From: Polyangium spumosum
GTDB lineage: Bacteria; Myxococcota_A; Polyangia; Polyangiales; Polyangiaceae
NCBI RefSeq assembly: GCF_009649845.1
Contig: NZ_WJIE01000010.1
Span: forward strand, 248,001 to 312,000
Direction: 5' to 3'
DNA: 64,000 bases
Position 1 is the first letter of the stretch. Each line of letters opens with the position of its first letter. The notes beneath the pieces were generated by a model. It was not told where the DNA came from. It saw only the letters and a list, made by a program, of their open reading frames with translations, and ran no database searches. A program made the position numbers and the translations under genes. Positions 25,186 through 33,708 of the stretch are shown piece after piece.

Positions 25186-26643
25186 ATGGAATCCATGGAA
25201 TACGCGCACGGTTGGTCCAGGCTCGTCGTTCTCGCTTGTACGTTCGCGCTCGCCGCGACGCCCGCGTGTATGGCGCCTGCGGGCGACGAAGACGAATCGA
25301 TCGCAGAGGAGTCGTTCGCCTATACCGTCCCGGCCAGGGGCACGGCGGCCACGCTCGACGTGGCGGGCTGGAACCTCGAGTGGTTCGGCGATTCGAGCCG
25401 CGGCCCCTCGAACGACACGCTCCAGCGGCAGAATGCGTACGACGTCATCCGCGGCGCGGACATGGACCTCTGGGGCGTCCAGGAGATCGTCAGCGTCTCG
25501 CAGTGGAACACGCTCAAATCGCAGCTCACCGGTTATGCGGGGTTCCTGTCGAACGACCCGATCGTGACGAGCGGCTCCTCGTATTACACCTCGTCCGAGC
25601 AGAAGCTCGGTTTCCTCTACAAAACCTCGGTCGCCTCCCTGAAGAGCGCGCGCCTCATCCTCACGGCGAACAACTACGATTTCGCCGGCCGTCCTCCGCT
25701 CGAGGTCAAGCTCTCGGTCACGCTGAACGGCAAGGGCGAGGATCTGGTCGTCATCGTCCTCCACATGAAGGCGATGAGTGATTCCACGAGCTACCAGCGG
25801 AGGCTCGCGGCCTCGAACGCGCTGAAATCGTACCTCGACGCGACGTACCCGACGCAGAAGGTGATCGTCGTCGGTGATTTCAACGACGACCTCGACAAGT
25901 CCATCTCGGGCAATACCACGCCCTACACGAACTTCCTGAACGACGCGGCCGACTACCAGTTCCCGACGAAGCTGCTCACGGACGCGAACATCTCCTCGAC
26001 GTCGAGCGGCGGCGCGACGGTTGATCACCACCTCGCAACGAACGAGCTCGCCGCGGCCCTCGTCCCGGGCTCCGTCGAGGCCTACAAGCTCGGCGCCTAC
26101 ATCTCGAGTTACTCCTCCACCACGAGCGACCATTACCCCATCCTGAGCCGCTACACCTGGGCCGCGGCCACGCCCGCGCAGATCCTCGTCAACGAGATCT
26201 GCGCGAACGAGCCCGGGAGCAGCACCACGGGCGAGTTCGTCGAGCTCGTCAACATCGGCGGCTCCCCGGCGGACCTCGAGGGCTGGACGATCTCGGACTC
26301 CGCCTCGGTGCGTCACACGTTCGCCCCGGGCACGACGCTCGGGCCTGGCAAGAGCCTGGTCGTCTTCGGCGCGGCCGCGGGCATCCCCGCGGGCACGCCG
26401 AACGCCCTCGCGAGCTCGACGAACAACCTCGGCCTCGCGAACGCCGGCGACGCGGTGTACCTGCGGGACGCGACGGGCACGACGAAGGACTCGTTCAGCT
26501 ACCCCTCGTCCCTCGCCGGGACCGACGGCGTCTCCATGAACCGCAGCCCCGACGCCGCCGAGAGCGCCACGTTCGTCCTGCACACGACCCTCGCGGGCAC
26601 GGCGCGCTCGCCGGGGGTGCGGGCGGATGGAGGTTCATTCTGA
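25186..26643 (+). CDS. Secreted endonuclease/exonuclease/phosphatase with lamin-tail domain
   Basis: 485 aa. A lipoprotein-like signal ends ATPACMA. Residues ~55-325 are an EEP nuclease: AGWNLEWFG with the first Asn, WGVQEIV with metal Glu, ILHMKA-like VIVLHMKAMSD, GDFNDD with catalytic Asp-Asn, and SDHYPI with the catalytic Asp-His. Residues ~330-440 form a lamin-tail domain (ILVNEICANEPGSSTTGEFV, GWTISD). It would degrade extracellular nucleic acid. Starts at 25186 and 25195 cannot be separated. A 7-bp hairpin (26630-26636/26646-26652) covers its stop. Confidence 0.9.
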   Translation: MESMEYAHGWSRLVVLACTFALAATPACMAPAGDEDESIAEESFAYTVPARGTAATLDVAGWNLEWFGDSSRGPSNDTLQRQNAYDVIRGADMDLWGVQEIVSVSQWNTLKSQLTGYAGFLSNDPIVTSGSSYYTSSEQKLGFLYKTSVASLKSARLILTANNYDFAGRPPLEVKLSVTLNGKGEDLVVIVLHMKAMSDSTSYQRRLAASNALKSYLDATYPTQKVIVVGDFNDDLDKSISGNTTPYTNFLNDAADYQFPTKLLTDANISSTSSGGATVDHHLATNELAAALVPGSVEAYKLGAYISSYSSTTSDHYPILSRYTWAAATPAQILVNEICANEPGSSTTGEFVELVNIGGSPADLEGWTISDSASVRHTFAPGTTLGPGKSLVVFGAAAGIPAGTPNALASSTNNLGLANAGDAVYLRDATGTTKDSFSYPSSLAGTDGVSMNRSPDAAESATFVLHTTLAGTARSPGVRADGGSF

Positions 26644-26652
26644 CCGAACCTC
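26630..26652. terminator. Short bidirectional hairpin between convergent genes
   Basis: GAGGTTC (26630-26636) and GAACCTC (26646-26652) form a 7-bp stem around the stop codon of the nuclease gene and end just before the antisense sigma-factor gene stop. No U-tract is present. Confidence 0.4.
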
Positions 26653-27586
26653 ACCCCTCGACCGCCCGCACCGCCGTCAATTTCTTCGTCGCCAGCACCC
26701 AATAAACCGCGCGGATCGCGCCATCCTCCCCGATCTCGCATTGCAGAATGGATCGCGGCGCGATCTTCCGCATCGGCGGCCGCTCCAGCACGGCCGCGGG
26801 CATCCCGTTCACCATCCGGAACGAGACCCGCGCCCCGGCGTCCACCCGCTTCGCGAGCCCCACCATCAAGCGCCCCACCCGATCCCGCCCCACGATGGGC
26901 CTGCGCGCCGCGAAGAACTCGCCGCCGCCGTCGCTCAGGTGCCGGACCTCCGCGTGCAGCATCGATTCGAGCGCCGCGCCATCCCCGCTCCCGAGCGCCG
27001 CGAGGAACCGCCCGAGCGCCACGCGTGTCTTCTCCACGAGCTCGGGCGTGCGCCGCGTCCGGCTCGACTCGTAGTCCGAGAGCGCCCGCCGCGCCCGGTG
27101 GTGCATCGTCTTCACGGCCGTCTCCGTCATCCCCAGCGCCTCGGCCGCCTCCCGTACCGACCAGTCGAACACGTCGCAGAGCAGCACGATCGCCCGCTGC
27201 CGCGGCGTCAGCGCCTCCAGCGCCACCAGAAACGCCATCGACACGCTCTCCAGGAGGTCGTACCGACCCTCGGTCTCGACCGGCTCGATCCCGATCTCCT
27301 GCGCCGCGTCCTCCGCCGTCTCGACCGGCGACGGCAACCACGGCCCGTCGTACACGCGTCGTCGCCGCGCGCGCAACCGGTCGATCCCGAGGTTCACCGC
27401 CACCCGCGTCAGCCAGGGCCGCACGGGCTCGTCCGCGCGGGCCGGCGGGCGCTCGAGCGCGCGGAGGAGCGTCTCCTGCACGAGATCCTCCGCGTCCGCC
27501 GCCGACCCGGTCAATCGATAACAGAGCCCCCACAGGTAACGCCGGTGCTCCCGCGCGAGCTCATCGCCGTCCACGACCACGTTCAC
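26651..27586 (-). CDS. ECF41-type RNA polymerase sigma factor with SnoaL-like tail
   Basis: 311 aa. Sigma-2 (DAEDLVQETLLRALERPPARA) and sigma-4 (LTPRQRAIVLLCDVFDW to MTETAVKTMHHRARR) are followed by a ~100-residue SnoaL-like extension. Features typical of the ECF41 group are visible: GPWLPSPVET in the linker, HLSDGGGEFFA, and NGMPA near the end. In this group the tail, not an anti-sigma factor, controls activity. GTG at 27586 overlaps the oxidoreductase stop (GTGA). ECF41 genes usually sit beside a target oxidoreductase gene, as here. Confidence 0.88.
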   Translation of the reverse strand: MNVVVDGDELAREHRRYLWGLCYRLTGSAADAEDLVQETLLRALERPPARADEPVRPWLTRVAVNLGIDRLRARRRRVYDGPWLPSPVETAEDAAQEIGIEPVETEGRYDLLESVSMAFLVALEALTPRQRAIVLLCDVFDWSVREAAEALGMTETAVKTMHHRARRALSDYESSRTRRTPELVEKTRVALGRFLAALGSGDGAALESMLHAEVRHLSDGGGEFFAARRPIVGRDRVGRLMVGLAKRVDAGARVSFRMVNGMPAAVLERPPMRKIAPRSILQCEIGEDGAIRAVYWVLATKKLTAVRAVEG

Positions 27587-28911
27587 GCCCTCGCATCCAA
27601 GACCTTCCGCCCCGCGTCGCCAAGCACATTCGCCTCGCGCCGCGTGGCCACGAGCGCCGCCTCCCTCCCGCTCGCGAGGCTCGCGTCGGCGAGCATGCCC
27701 GCGGGCCCGACCCAGTCGCCCGCCACGAAGACCCCGGGCGCGCCCGGCACCGCGGGCCCGGGCCTGCCCCGCGCGCCTCCACGCGCCGCCTGCGGGAAAT
27801 CGTGCGCCACCGTGATCGAAGGCAAGAACCGCCGCTCGACCACGAGCTCTCTCGCGCCCGGCTGCAGGCGCTCGAGCACGTCCTCGAGCTCGCGCTCCGC
27901 CTCCCGCGGATCCTCCTTCGCGCCGTACCGCGCCACGTGCACCACGGCGCCGCCCTCGGGCGCGAGCCGCGCGGACGCCGAGTGCACCGAGAAATAAAGC
28001 GGCCGATCGATCCCCAGCGCGAACGTGTTCCGCGGCGCCGGCAGCCGCGAGAGCGCGACGTCGAGGCAAGCCGCCGTGACGGGGATGGCCGCCGACGCCC
28101 ACGCCGCGAGGGCCGGGACGTCCGGCAGGAGCGAGGACGCGAGGGTCGGGCTCGCGGCGATGATCACCACGTCCGCCGGGATCTCCCCCCCGTCCGCGAG
28201 CCGCACCGCCCGCACGCGCCCCGCCTCCCGCACGACGGACACGGCCTTCGCGCCCGCGACGAACTCCGCCCCTTGGGCCCGCGCGACCGCCGCGAGTCCC
28301 CGCACCATCGTCTGCCAGCCCTCGTGGATGTAGAGGACGCCGCGGGTCGTGGCGATCTGGAACTGCGCGATCGCCGCGTCCGTGGAGAGCCGCTCGAGGT
28401 CCGACGTGTACGTCGAGAGCCGGATGAGGGCGCGGATCACGTCCCGCGCCTCGGGCGTGCGGACCCTCTCGGCGAGGAAGGCCTCGAAGCTCGTCTGCGC
28501 GAGGCTCGTGAGGTCGAGCGAATCGAAGCGGGCGAGCAGCCGCGCGACCTCGATCTTCCCGGCGAGCGGCAGGAGCGACGACGTGAGCAGCGAGACCGGC
28601 CCGGTCGGCAGGGCCCGGAGCGCGTCGCCATCGAGCGCGTACGCGCCCCCGTTCAGCGTCGGCGCGGCCCCGTGGGTCTCGACGCCGAGCTCGGCGAGCA
28701 CGTGTTCGGCCTCGCCGCCGCGGTAGAGCGCGTGGGGCCCGATGTTGAGCGCGTACCCCTTCTTCTCGTGGGTCGCCGCGCGCCCCCCGAGCTCCGTCGC
28801 CTTCTCCAGCACGGTCACCCTCCTGCCGGCCCGCGCCGCATACGCCGCCGCCGCGAGCCCCGCGAGCCCGCCGCCGATGACCACCACCCGAGCTGCCGTG
28901 TTCGTCGTCAT
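27583..28911 (-). CDS. FAD-dependent oxidoreductase (phytoene-desaturase/amine-oxidase-like)
   Basis: 442 aa. The dinucleotide-binding motif VVVIGGGLAGLAAAAYAARAG near residue 8 is followed by VLEKATELGGRAAT. The C-terminal FAD motif FVAGDWVGPAGMLADASLAS is complete. The overall layout is NAD(P)-binding Rossmann/phytoene desaturase-like; no carotenoid genes are nearby, so another hydrophobic substrate is possible. GAGAGGTGCG precedes the ATG at 28911. The gene is translationally coupled to the ECF41 sigma factor downstream, which probably also drives this promoter. Confidence 0.87.
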   Translation of the reverse strand: MTTNTAARVVVIGGGLAGLAAAAYAARAGRRVTVLEKATELGGRAATHEKKGYALNIGPHALYRGGEAEHVLAELGVETHGAAPTLNGGAYALDGDALRALPTGPVSLLTSSLLPLAGKIEVARLLARFDSLDLTSLAQTSFEAFLAERVRTPEARDVIRALIRLSTYTSDLERLSTDAAIAQFQIATTRGVLYIHEGWQTMVRGLAAVARAQGAEFVAGAKAVSVVREAGRVRAVRLADGGEIPADVVIIAASPTLASSLLPDVPALAAWASAAIPVTAACLDVALSRLPAPRNTFALGIDRPLYFSVHSASARLAPEGGAVVHVARYGAKEDPREAERELEDVLERLQPGARELVVERRFLPSITVAHDFPQAARGGARGRPGPAVPGAPGVFVAGDWVGPAGMLADASLASGREAALVATRREANVLGDAGRKVLDARA

Positions 28912-29137
28912 GATCGCACCTCTCAGAGGAGGCACGATCGGGCCTGGCGAAAGGTTACGCGGAATCGTCCCCGCGCCCGCCGCAGGTGTAACCCACCGCC
29001 GTGTTTACCGTCCCAGCCTTCCATGGTAACTGCGGGCTCCATGTTGTCCTGTCGTGACGTTGCATGATCTCGCTCCCGTGGTGAGGTCGCGCCCGCGACG
29101 GCAGGGCGACGACGCAACAAGAAGGAGCTCGTACGAA

Positions 29138-30178
29138 ATGCGAATCGCACATGTTCACGGCCTGCTGATGCTCTCGGCCGTGACGCTCGTGGGCGCTGGT
29201 TGTCAGAACTCGTCCAAGGAAGCGCCCCCGGCGCCCTCTGCGGCCCCGGCGAAGCCGAGCGCGGCGGCGCCGACTGCGGCGCAGACCCAGGCGGCGCCCG
29301 CGGCGCCCGCGCCTCCGGAGACGAAGGCCGGCGACACCTCGCACGCCACCAAGAAGCTCGGCAAGCCGCGCGCCAAGCTCGCGGGCAAGACCCTCAAGGT
29401 CGAGGCCTGCGGCCTCGGCGAGCATCTCGGCAACGCCCACATGCGAAAGGCGCACGTCGACGGCAATGGAGCCGCCTACATCTTCACGGACGACTCCACC
29501 GCGCGCCAGGTCGTCCCCACGGAGACGGGCTGCGGCCTCGCGGCGGGCGCCGTCATCCGGGGCAACCCCATGGCGCTGACGGCCGACGGGGTGGTGGTCA
29601 CGACGGACGCGCCCAAGGGGGATTGCATGACCACGTCGTTCCACCCCTCGTTCTGGAAGGGGACGTTCCTCGGGAACAACGCCTACCTCGAGGACGGCGG
29701 CAAGCTCGTCGTGGAGACGCTCGGCGAGGGCGGCTGCAAGGTCGCGCCCTTCAAGGGCGAGAAGCCCGGGGGCCGGATCGCGAGCCTGGCGGCGACCGAC
29801 CAGCACCTCCTGATGTTCGCGTTCCGCGGGAGCGGCAACGACGAGAACGCCGTGTGGCGGTTCAAGCACGACGGCACGCTCGTCGACAAGATCGGCCTCA
29901 AGGGCGACAAGACGTTGCTCGGCTGGGCGGAGAACGTCACCCCCTGCGGCGACGGCGTCTGCGTCGACTCGCTGGACAGCAAGCAGGTCTTCGTCTTCGA
30001 CGCGAAGGGCGCGCACGTCGCCACGCACAAGCTCGCGGACGTGCCGGGTGGCGAGAAGCTCAAGCGCCTCGTCGACATCTTCGAGATCCCGGGCCACGGC
30101 GTGTACGTGCTCGCGCAGATGAAAGACGGAGCGAACGGCCGCGACATCCTCCGGCTGGACGGCATGTACACGAAGTAA
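29138..30178 (+). CDS. Lipoprotein with predicted beta-propeller-like domain, unknown function
   Basis: 346 aa. The lipoprotein signal ends LVGAGCQ and a long Ala/Pro linker runs to about residue 60. The rest contains repeated short beta segments with Gly-Asn/Asp turns (MRKAHVDGNGAAYIFTDD, MALTADGVVVTTDAP, LMFAFRGSGNDENAVWRF, KQVFVFDAKGAHVATHKLA), consistent with a beta-propeller. AAGGAG precedes the ATG. Divergent from the oxidoreductase across 226 nt that contain several GTTAC/GTAAC copies. No ligand or enzymatic motif was seen. Confidence 0.75.
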   Translation: MRIAHVHGLLMLSAVTLVGAGCQNSSKEAPPAPSAAPAKPSAAAPTAAQTQAAPAAPAPPETKAGDTSHATKKLGKPRAKLAGKTLKVEACGLGEHLGNAHMRKAHVDGNGAAYIFTDDSTARQVVPTETGCGLAAGAVIRGNPMALTADGVVVTTDAPKGDCMTTSFHPSFWKGTFLGNNAYLEDGGKLVVETLGEGGCKVAPFKGEKPGGRIASLAATDQHLLMFAFRGSGNDENAVWRFKHDGTLVDKIGLKGDKTLLGWAENVTPCGDGVCVDSLDSKQVFVFDAKGAHVATHKLADVPGGEKLKRLVDIFEIPGHGVYVLAQMKDGANGRDILRLDGMYTK

Positions 30179-30195
30179 AAAGCGGCAAACGCCGC
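30177..30195 (-). terminator. Intrinsic terminator of the zinc-ribbon gene
   Basis: On the minus strand GCGGC-GTTT-GCCGC (30195 to 30182) is directly followed by TTTTT (30181 to 30177). It lies 18 nt after the stop of the minus-strand gene at 30214. The stem is short but the U-tract is clear. Confidence 0.6.
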
Positions 30196-30213
30196 GTGTG
30201 GTCTCGCCTGCCT

Positions 30214-30501
30214 CTACCGGCGGGCGAGCCACTCGAGGAGGGCGACGAGGACGGCGAGCCCGGCGATCGGGAGCGCGATCCAGCCGAGGAAGGTGATCCA
30301 GCGGTTGCGGAGGGAGCGACCGCCGCGGTCTTCGCAGGCGAGGCAGATGGCCCAGACGCGGGCGCCGCCCTCGGTGAGGACGCAACAATCGCCGCAGACG
30401 GGGGCGTGACAACGAGCGCAGGGGCCGGCGGCGACGGCGCCGCAGCGGGCGCAACGGGCGACGGGGGGGCCGTCGTCGTGGTGGATCAGGCCGCCGGGCA
30501 T
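30214..30501 (-). CDS. Small zinc-ribbon membrane protein
   Basis: 95 aa. The N-terminal half has Cys/His clusters CARCGAVAAGPCARCHAPVCGDCC and CLACED, enough for two zinc sites, resembling a B-box or double zinc ribbon. The C-terminal half has one hydrophobic helix (WITFLGWIALPIAGLAVLVA) and ends in Arg-Arg. A membrane-tethered zinc domain of this kind is common in myxobacteria without known function. ATG at 30501. Confidence 0.75.
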   Translation of the reverse strand: MPGGLIHHDDGPPVARCARCGAVAAGPCARCHAPVCGDCCVLTEGGARVWAICLACEDRGGRSLRNRWITFLGWIALPIAGLAVLVALLEWLARR

Positions 30502-30608
30502 GGGGGGAGTGTAGCGCAGGTGTCGTGTGAGGCGACCCGCGGGGCACGGCGCCGGCCCGTTGATCTGGCGATTCGGGTGGCAGTTGAGCTAACGTCCCGC
30601 AGGTCGAG

Positions 30609-31781
30609 ATGATCCACGAACGCATCCCATTCGTGCGGCCCGTGTTCCGCGGAGCCCGCTTCGAGGGCCACGCACTCCCCGTGGAGGTGCTGGGCGAGCT
30701 CGTCGCCTACCGGGACCTCGTCGTGGAGCTCGCGCGGCACCTGTTCCTGACGAGTACGCCGGGGCGCGCACGAGTCCCTCGAGGTTTTTTCGAGTCGTTT
30801 CAGATCGCCATTACCGGCATTGGCGAAGGGAGCACGATTCCCGAGGTCGACCGCATTCGACCCCCGCGCGACCAGACGCCGCCCGTGCTACCGGAGACAC
30901 CGGACTATTTCGACGAGGCTCGGGATCTCGTGGAGCTTGTGATCGCATGCGCGAGCCGACGCGAGCCGGTCCCGCCAGCCTTCCCCTTCACGCTGATGCC
31001 GCGCTTGCAGCGGATGGGCCGCTCGCTCCGACCGGATGAATCCATCGAGCTCCGAGCTCCGGGCAAACCGTCCGGGCCACGCCTCGACCGCACGATCCGC
31101 AGGCGGCTCATGCTGCAAGAGGAGACGAGCATCGAGGACGACTTCGACGTCATCGGCGAGATCGTGGGAGGGCACAAGGATCGGCGCCTCTTGTTCGTGC
31201 GGCTCGACGACGGGCACGAGATCGAAATCACCCGCGAACCAGGCGATGTTCAGAAGCTCCTCACATTCAGCGGGCGACGTGTTCGCGTGGTCGGAGAGGG
31301 ATTGTTCAATCGCGAGGAGCGGCTGGAGCGCGTGCTCCGGGTCGAGGACCTGGACGTGGTCGGCGTCGAGCATGCCGACGCGGAGGATCCGCCGGCCGAG
31401 CGCCCGTCGCCCATTGATGATCAGATCGACGATCTTCGCGCGCTCCCCCCGGACTGGTACGAGCAAGGCACGCCGGCGCTCGATCCGGAGGGACTGGAGC
31501 GACTCCGGCGGTTCTTGCACAAGGTGGTCGAAGGCGTCGCGGTGCCACGGCCCTATCTCTACCCCACACCCGAGGGTGGAGCGCGCGCAGAGTGGTCCCT
31601 GGGTGGCTGGGACGTGAGCGCCACCTTCGATCTTCGCGCCGGACTCGCCGAGCTACACGCGGCCGAGCTCGCTGGTGAGGGGATGGCGGAGGAGCAGCTG
31701 TCCCTCGGGGAGCCAGATGCCGCGGTCTACATGCGTCGATTTTTACAAAGATTCATCGCTCTCGGAGGCTCCGCACGATGA
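30609..31781 (+). CDS. Module protein A, unknown function
   Basis: 390 aa, cytoplasmic, no signal peptide. The N-terminal part reads MIHERIPFVRPVFRGARFEG; the middle has a beta-rich stretch (RRLLFVRLDDGHEIEITREP, then FSGRRVRVVGEGLFNREERL) that could be a small OB- or SH3-like barrel; the C-terminus is helical. Codon use carries more A/T at third positions than neighbouring genes, as does its partner. The gene overlaps the next by 4 nt (ATGA). I recognise no family. The pairing and the composition suggest a mobile or accessory two-gene module. Confidence 0.75.
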   Translation: MIHERIPFVRPVFRGARFEGHALPVEVLGELVAYRDLVVELARHLFLTSTPGRARVPRGFFESFQIAITGIGEGSTIPEVDRIRPPRDQTPPVLPETPDYFDEARDLVELVIACASRREPVPPAFPFTLMPRLQRMGRSLRPDESIELRAPGKPSGPRLDRTIRRRLMLQEETSIEDDFDVIGEIVGGHKDRRLLFVRLDDGHEIEITREPGDVQKLLTFSGRRVRVVGEGLFNREERLERVLRVEDLDVVGVEHADAEDPPAERPSPIDDQIDDLRALPPDWYEQGTPALDPEGLERLRRFLHKVVEGVAVPRPYLYPTPEGGARAEWSLGGWDVSATFDLRAGLAELHAAELAGEGMAEEQLSLGEPDAAVYMRRFLQRFIALGGSAR

Positions 31782-32182
31782 GTTTCGAACCGGACAGGCG
31801 GCTTGCGGATCCGGATGAGTTGCTCCATCGGCAGGTGCATCCGACCTTCCTTCGTGATGGCCGAGTCACGAGCCAGGCGTTCGGCCCCACGCCAAAGGAC
31901 GAGGGAGGGCTCTCCGTATCGCGGGACGCGCGTGCCTCTGCGGAGGAGGCGTACCGGCGCCACACGGAGCAGAAACAACTGAAGTCGGCGGGCGTCTGGA
32001 GCGTGACCGTCGGGGAATGCAACGGAATCGAGCTGAATGCGTACGAGGACGCGAAGCCCGAGGACGACGCGCACGCGCTGGTCGACTTCCGAGGCCTGTC
32101 CAAGGGGATGGTGGAGAAGAAGGCGAAGCAACTCGCGGAGATCGCGCGGCAGCGCGGGCGAACGTTTCCAGGCTCCCGTTGA
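31778..32182 (+). CDS. Module protein B, widespread small family of unknown function
   Basis: 134 aa. The conserved-looking block HRQVHPTFLRDGRVTSQAF, then PTPKDEGGLSVSRD and GVWSVTVGEC, resembles a family I recall from cyanobacteria and proteobacteria without a function; I cannot verify this here. Two features stand out: HPTF...GRVTSQAF near residues 20-35 and a VTVGEC segment near residue 77. It overlaps module protein A by 4 nt. A 9-bp hairpin lies 21 nt downstream, ending the unit. Confidence 0.75.
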   Translation: MSFEPDRRLADPDELLHRQVHPTFLRDGRVTSQAFGPTPKDEGGLSVSRDARASAEEAYRRHTEQKQLKSAGVWSVTVGECNGIELNAYEDAKPEDDAHALVDFRGLSKGMVEKKAKQLAEIARQRGRTFPGSR

Positions 32183-32203
32183 CGATCCATGCCCCCATGT
32201 CCG

Positions 32204-32222
32204 CCTGGGTCCCGGACCCAGG
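32204..32222 (+). terminator. Hairpin ending the two-gene module
   Basis: CCTGGGTC (32204-32211) and GACCCAGG (32215-32222) form an 8-bp stem with a CCG loop, 21 nt after the stop at 32182. There is no U-tract. Confidence 0.5.
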
Positions 32223-32248
32223 CCATGCAGACGCGAGCGTTTGCAGTC

Positions 32249-32588
32249 CCGTTCCTCCCTCGGCATCCCGCGTCAGATTCTCGTCAGACCTCGCTCCACT
32301 GCCTCGCAACGCTCGCGGAGCCGCTCCCCTTCCGGTTCCCCTTTCTCGGAACGCCTCCCGCCCTCGCGTCCGCGTCGGTTCCCCCTTCCCGGAACGCTCA
32401 CCGATCCACCTCCAAGATCGTCTCCACTCTCTCGAAGCGCCCCCGTCCGCGCGTCCTGTCCGGTTCCCCTTGGTAGCAACGCCGATCGAAGCCGCACCCC
32501 GGACCGTTCCCCCGTCGTAAAACGTCTCAGGATCCGCTTCCGGGCGCGTTCCCATCTCTCGGACGCCCGCTCGGCCGTACCTCGCGGC
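32249..32588. repeat. Decayed tandem repeat, period about 42-43 bp, in a 572-bp gene desert
   Basis: The non-coding interval 32183-32754 contains related blocks of the form (C/G)GTTCCCC...TCGGAACGC starting near 32249, 32333, 32376, 32461, 32504 and 32546, with weaker copies near 32291 and 32419. Steps are 42 or 43 nt or double that. A partial copy occurs near 32619. Short ORFs cross it on both strands but none has a ribosome-binding site or family resemblance. The core AACGC and the period recall the array at 12-245. Nothing else was seen in this interval. Confidence 0.7.
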
Positions 32589-32754
32589 TCTCTCCGCCGT
32601 TCTGGAACACGCGTTGCTCCGTTCCCGGGGGGCCTCCCGACATTTTCGTGCTCGGAGGATTCCGCCTGGTCACAAATGATCCGTTTCGATCGTCCAACAC
32701 GCGAACCCGAGAGACCCCGCCGCCGTTTGCGAGGGGTAGGGGAAGAGAGGATCC

Positions 32755-33462
32755 ATGCGCCACCTTCGTGAGACAGATGGAAGCCCCGTTCACCGCCGCC
32801 ACATCAACTTTCACGCCACCATGTGCAAGGGCGTGAGCCCGCTCCACGACACGCTGCACATCGAGGCGACCGCCGGGGCCGCGAAGTTGCGGAGCAGCCA
32901 GCGCGCCCGCGAGGATGCCGAGGACATGGCCACCGCCGCGTACGCCGGGCTCATGCGCACGGAGGTGATGGTCGAGAATGCGATCCGCGAGGTCGACGCA
33001 GCCGCCCGGAAGCTCGACCGCAAGGATCCCGCCCTCGCGGCCCGACGTACCATCTTCCCCAAGGGCATGAGCCGGGTGATCAAGCCCGACGGCCAGGCGC
33101 AGCTCGACGTCTTGCCCGCCCTGCGCATCCGGATGGCGCCGTTCGTGGACAAGGGCGACATGGACGACGCCCTCGCCAGCCTCGATCACGCGGAGATGCT
33201 CCACCGCGCCGCCCTCGAGACCGTGCACCTGGCAAACGCCGAGGTCGACCTGCGGTTCGCCGAGGAGCGCGAGGCGCGGCGCCTGGTGCGCGAGCAACTC
33301 GCCAGCGCCCACGGCCGCCTGCGTGACCATTACAAGGCAACCCCGGCCGCCGCCGAGGCGTTTTTCCTCCGCGAGAAGTCCCCCGCGCGGTCGAAGCCCA
33401 AAGCGCCCACGAACCCCACCCCCCAGCCGAGCGTCCCCGCCACGCCATTGACGCCGGCCTGA
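32755..33462 (+). CDS. Hypothetical coiled-coil protein
   Basis: 235 aa. The first ~30 residues are basic and His-rich (MRHLRETDGSPVHRRHINFH), then come long amphipathic helices from about 45 to 200 (SSQRAREDAEDMATAAYAGL, ALETVHLANAEVDLRFAEER) and a basic Pro-rich tail. No signal peptide. AGAGAGGATCC precedes the ATG at 32755; an internal ATG at 32821 is possible. The helical, tail-ended layout resembles a structural or adaptor protein. It directly follows the degenerate repeat region and has no operon partner. Confidence 0.65.
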   Translation: MRHLRETDGSPVHRRHINFHATMCKGVSPLHDTLHIEATAGAAKLRSSQRAREDAEDMATAAYAGLMRTEVMVENAIREVDAAARKLDRKDPALAARRTIFPKGMSRVIKPDGQAQLDVLPALRIRMAPFVDKGDMDDALASLDHAEMLHRAALETVHLANAEVDLRFAEEREARRLVREQLASAHGRLRDHYKATPAAAEAFFLREKSPARSKPKAPTNPTPQPSVPATPLTPA

Positions 33463-33647
33463 TCCCACCCCGCCTCTCCCTCCTCATTTTCCCCACCCCA
33501 ATCAGGCCCACCCCGCGTACCTCGGGTCACCACCGCTGGATCGCGGTGCCACCGGCCCCTGGGACGAATCACAGCCTCACGTGACGCGCGCCGTCACGTG
33601 GAATCCTGCTTGAATGCCGATCGCGGCTCGTGGCAGGTTGGCTCTTC

Positions 33648-33704
33648 TCGGGTCCGCTCCTTTGCTTTCGCCCCCCTGCCGCGGGCCCGAAAACGGAAGG
33701 AGCG
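33648..33704 (+). promoter_or_regulatory. Leader with two mutually exclusive stems over the FIST ribosome-binding site
   Basis: Stem 1: TCGGGTCCGC (33648-33657) pairs with GCGGGCCCGA (33681-33690), 10 bp with one wobble. Stem 2: CGCTCCTT (33655-33662) pairs with AAGGAGCG (33697-33704), which contains the ribosome-binding site of the ATG at 33709. The stems share 33655-33657, so they cannot both form fully. Stem 2 would block translation; stem 1 would free it. The pattern resembles a translational switch, but GC-rich DNA forms such pairs readily by chance. The rest of 33463-33647 shows nothing recognisable. Confidence 0.45.
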
Positions 33705-33708
33705 ACCC

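Noticed and set aside
27583-28911. Carotenoid biosynthesis phytoene desaturase
   Set aside because: No other carotenoid genes are nearby and the match is to the broad FAD-dependent superfamily, so a specific reaction cannot be claimed.
32189-32520. ORFs of 74-167 codons in the degenerate repeat
   Set aside because: They are crossed by the decayed repeat in all frames, lack ribosome-binding sites and show no family resemblance.
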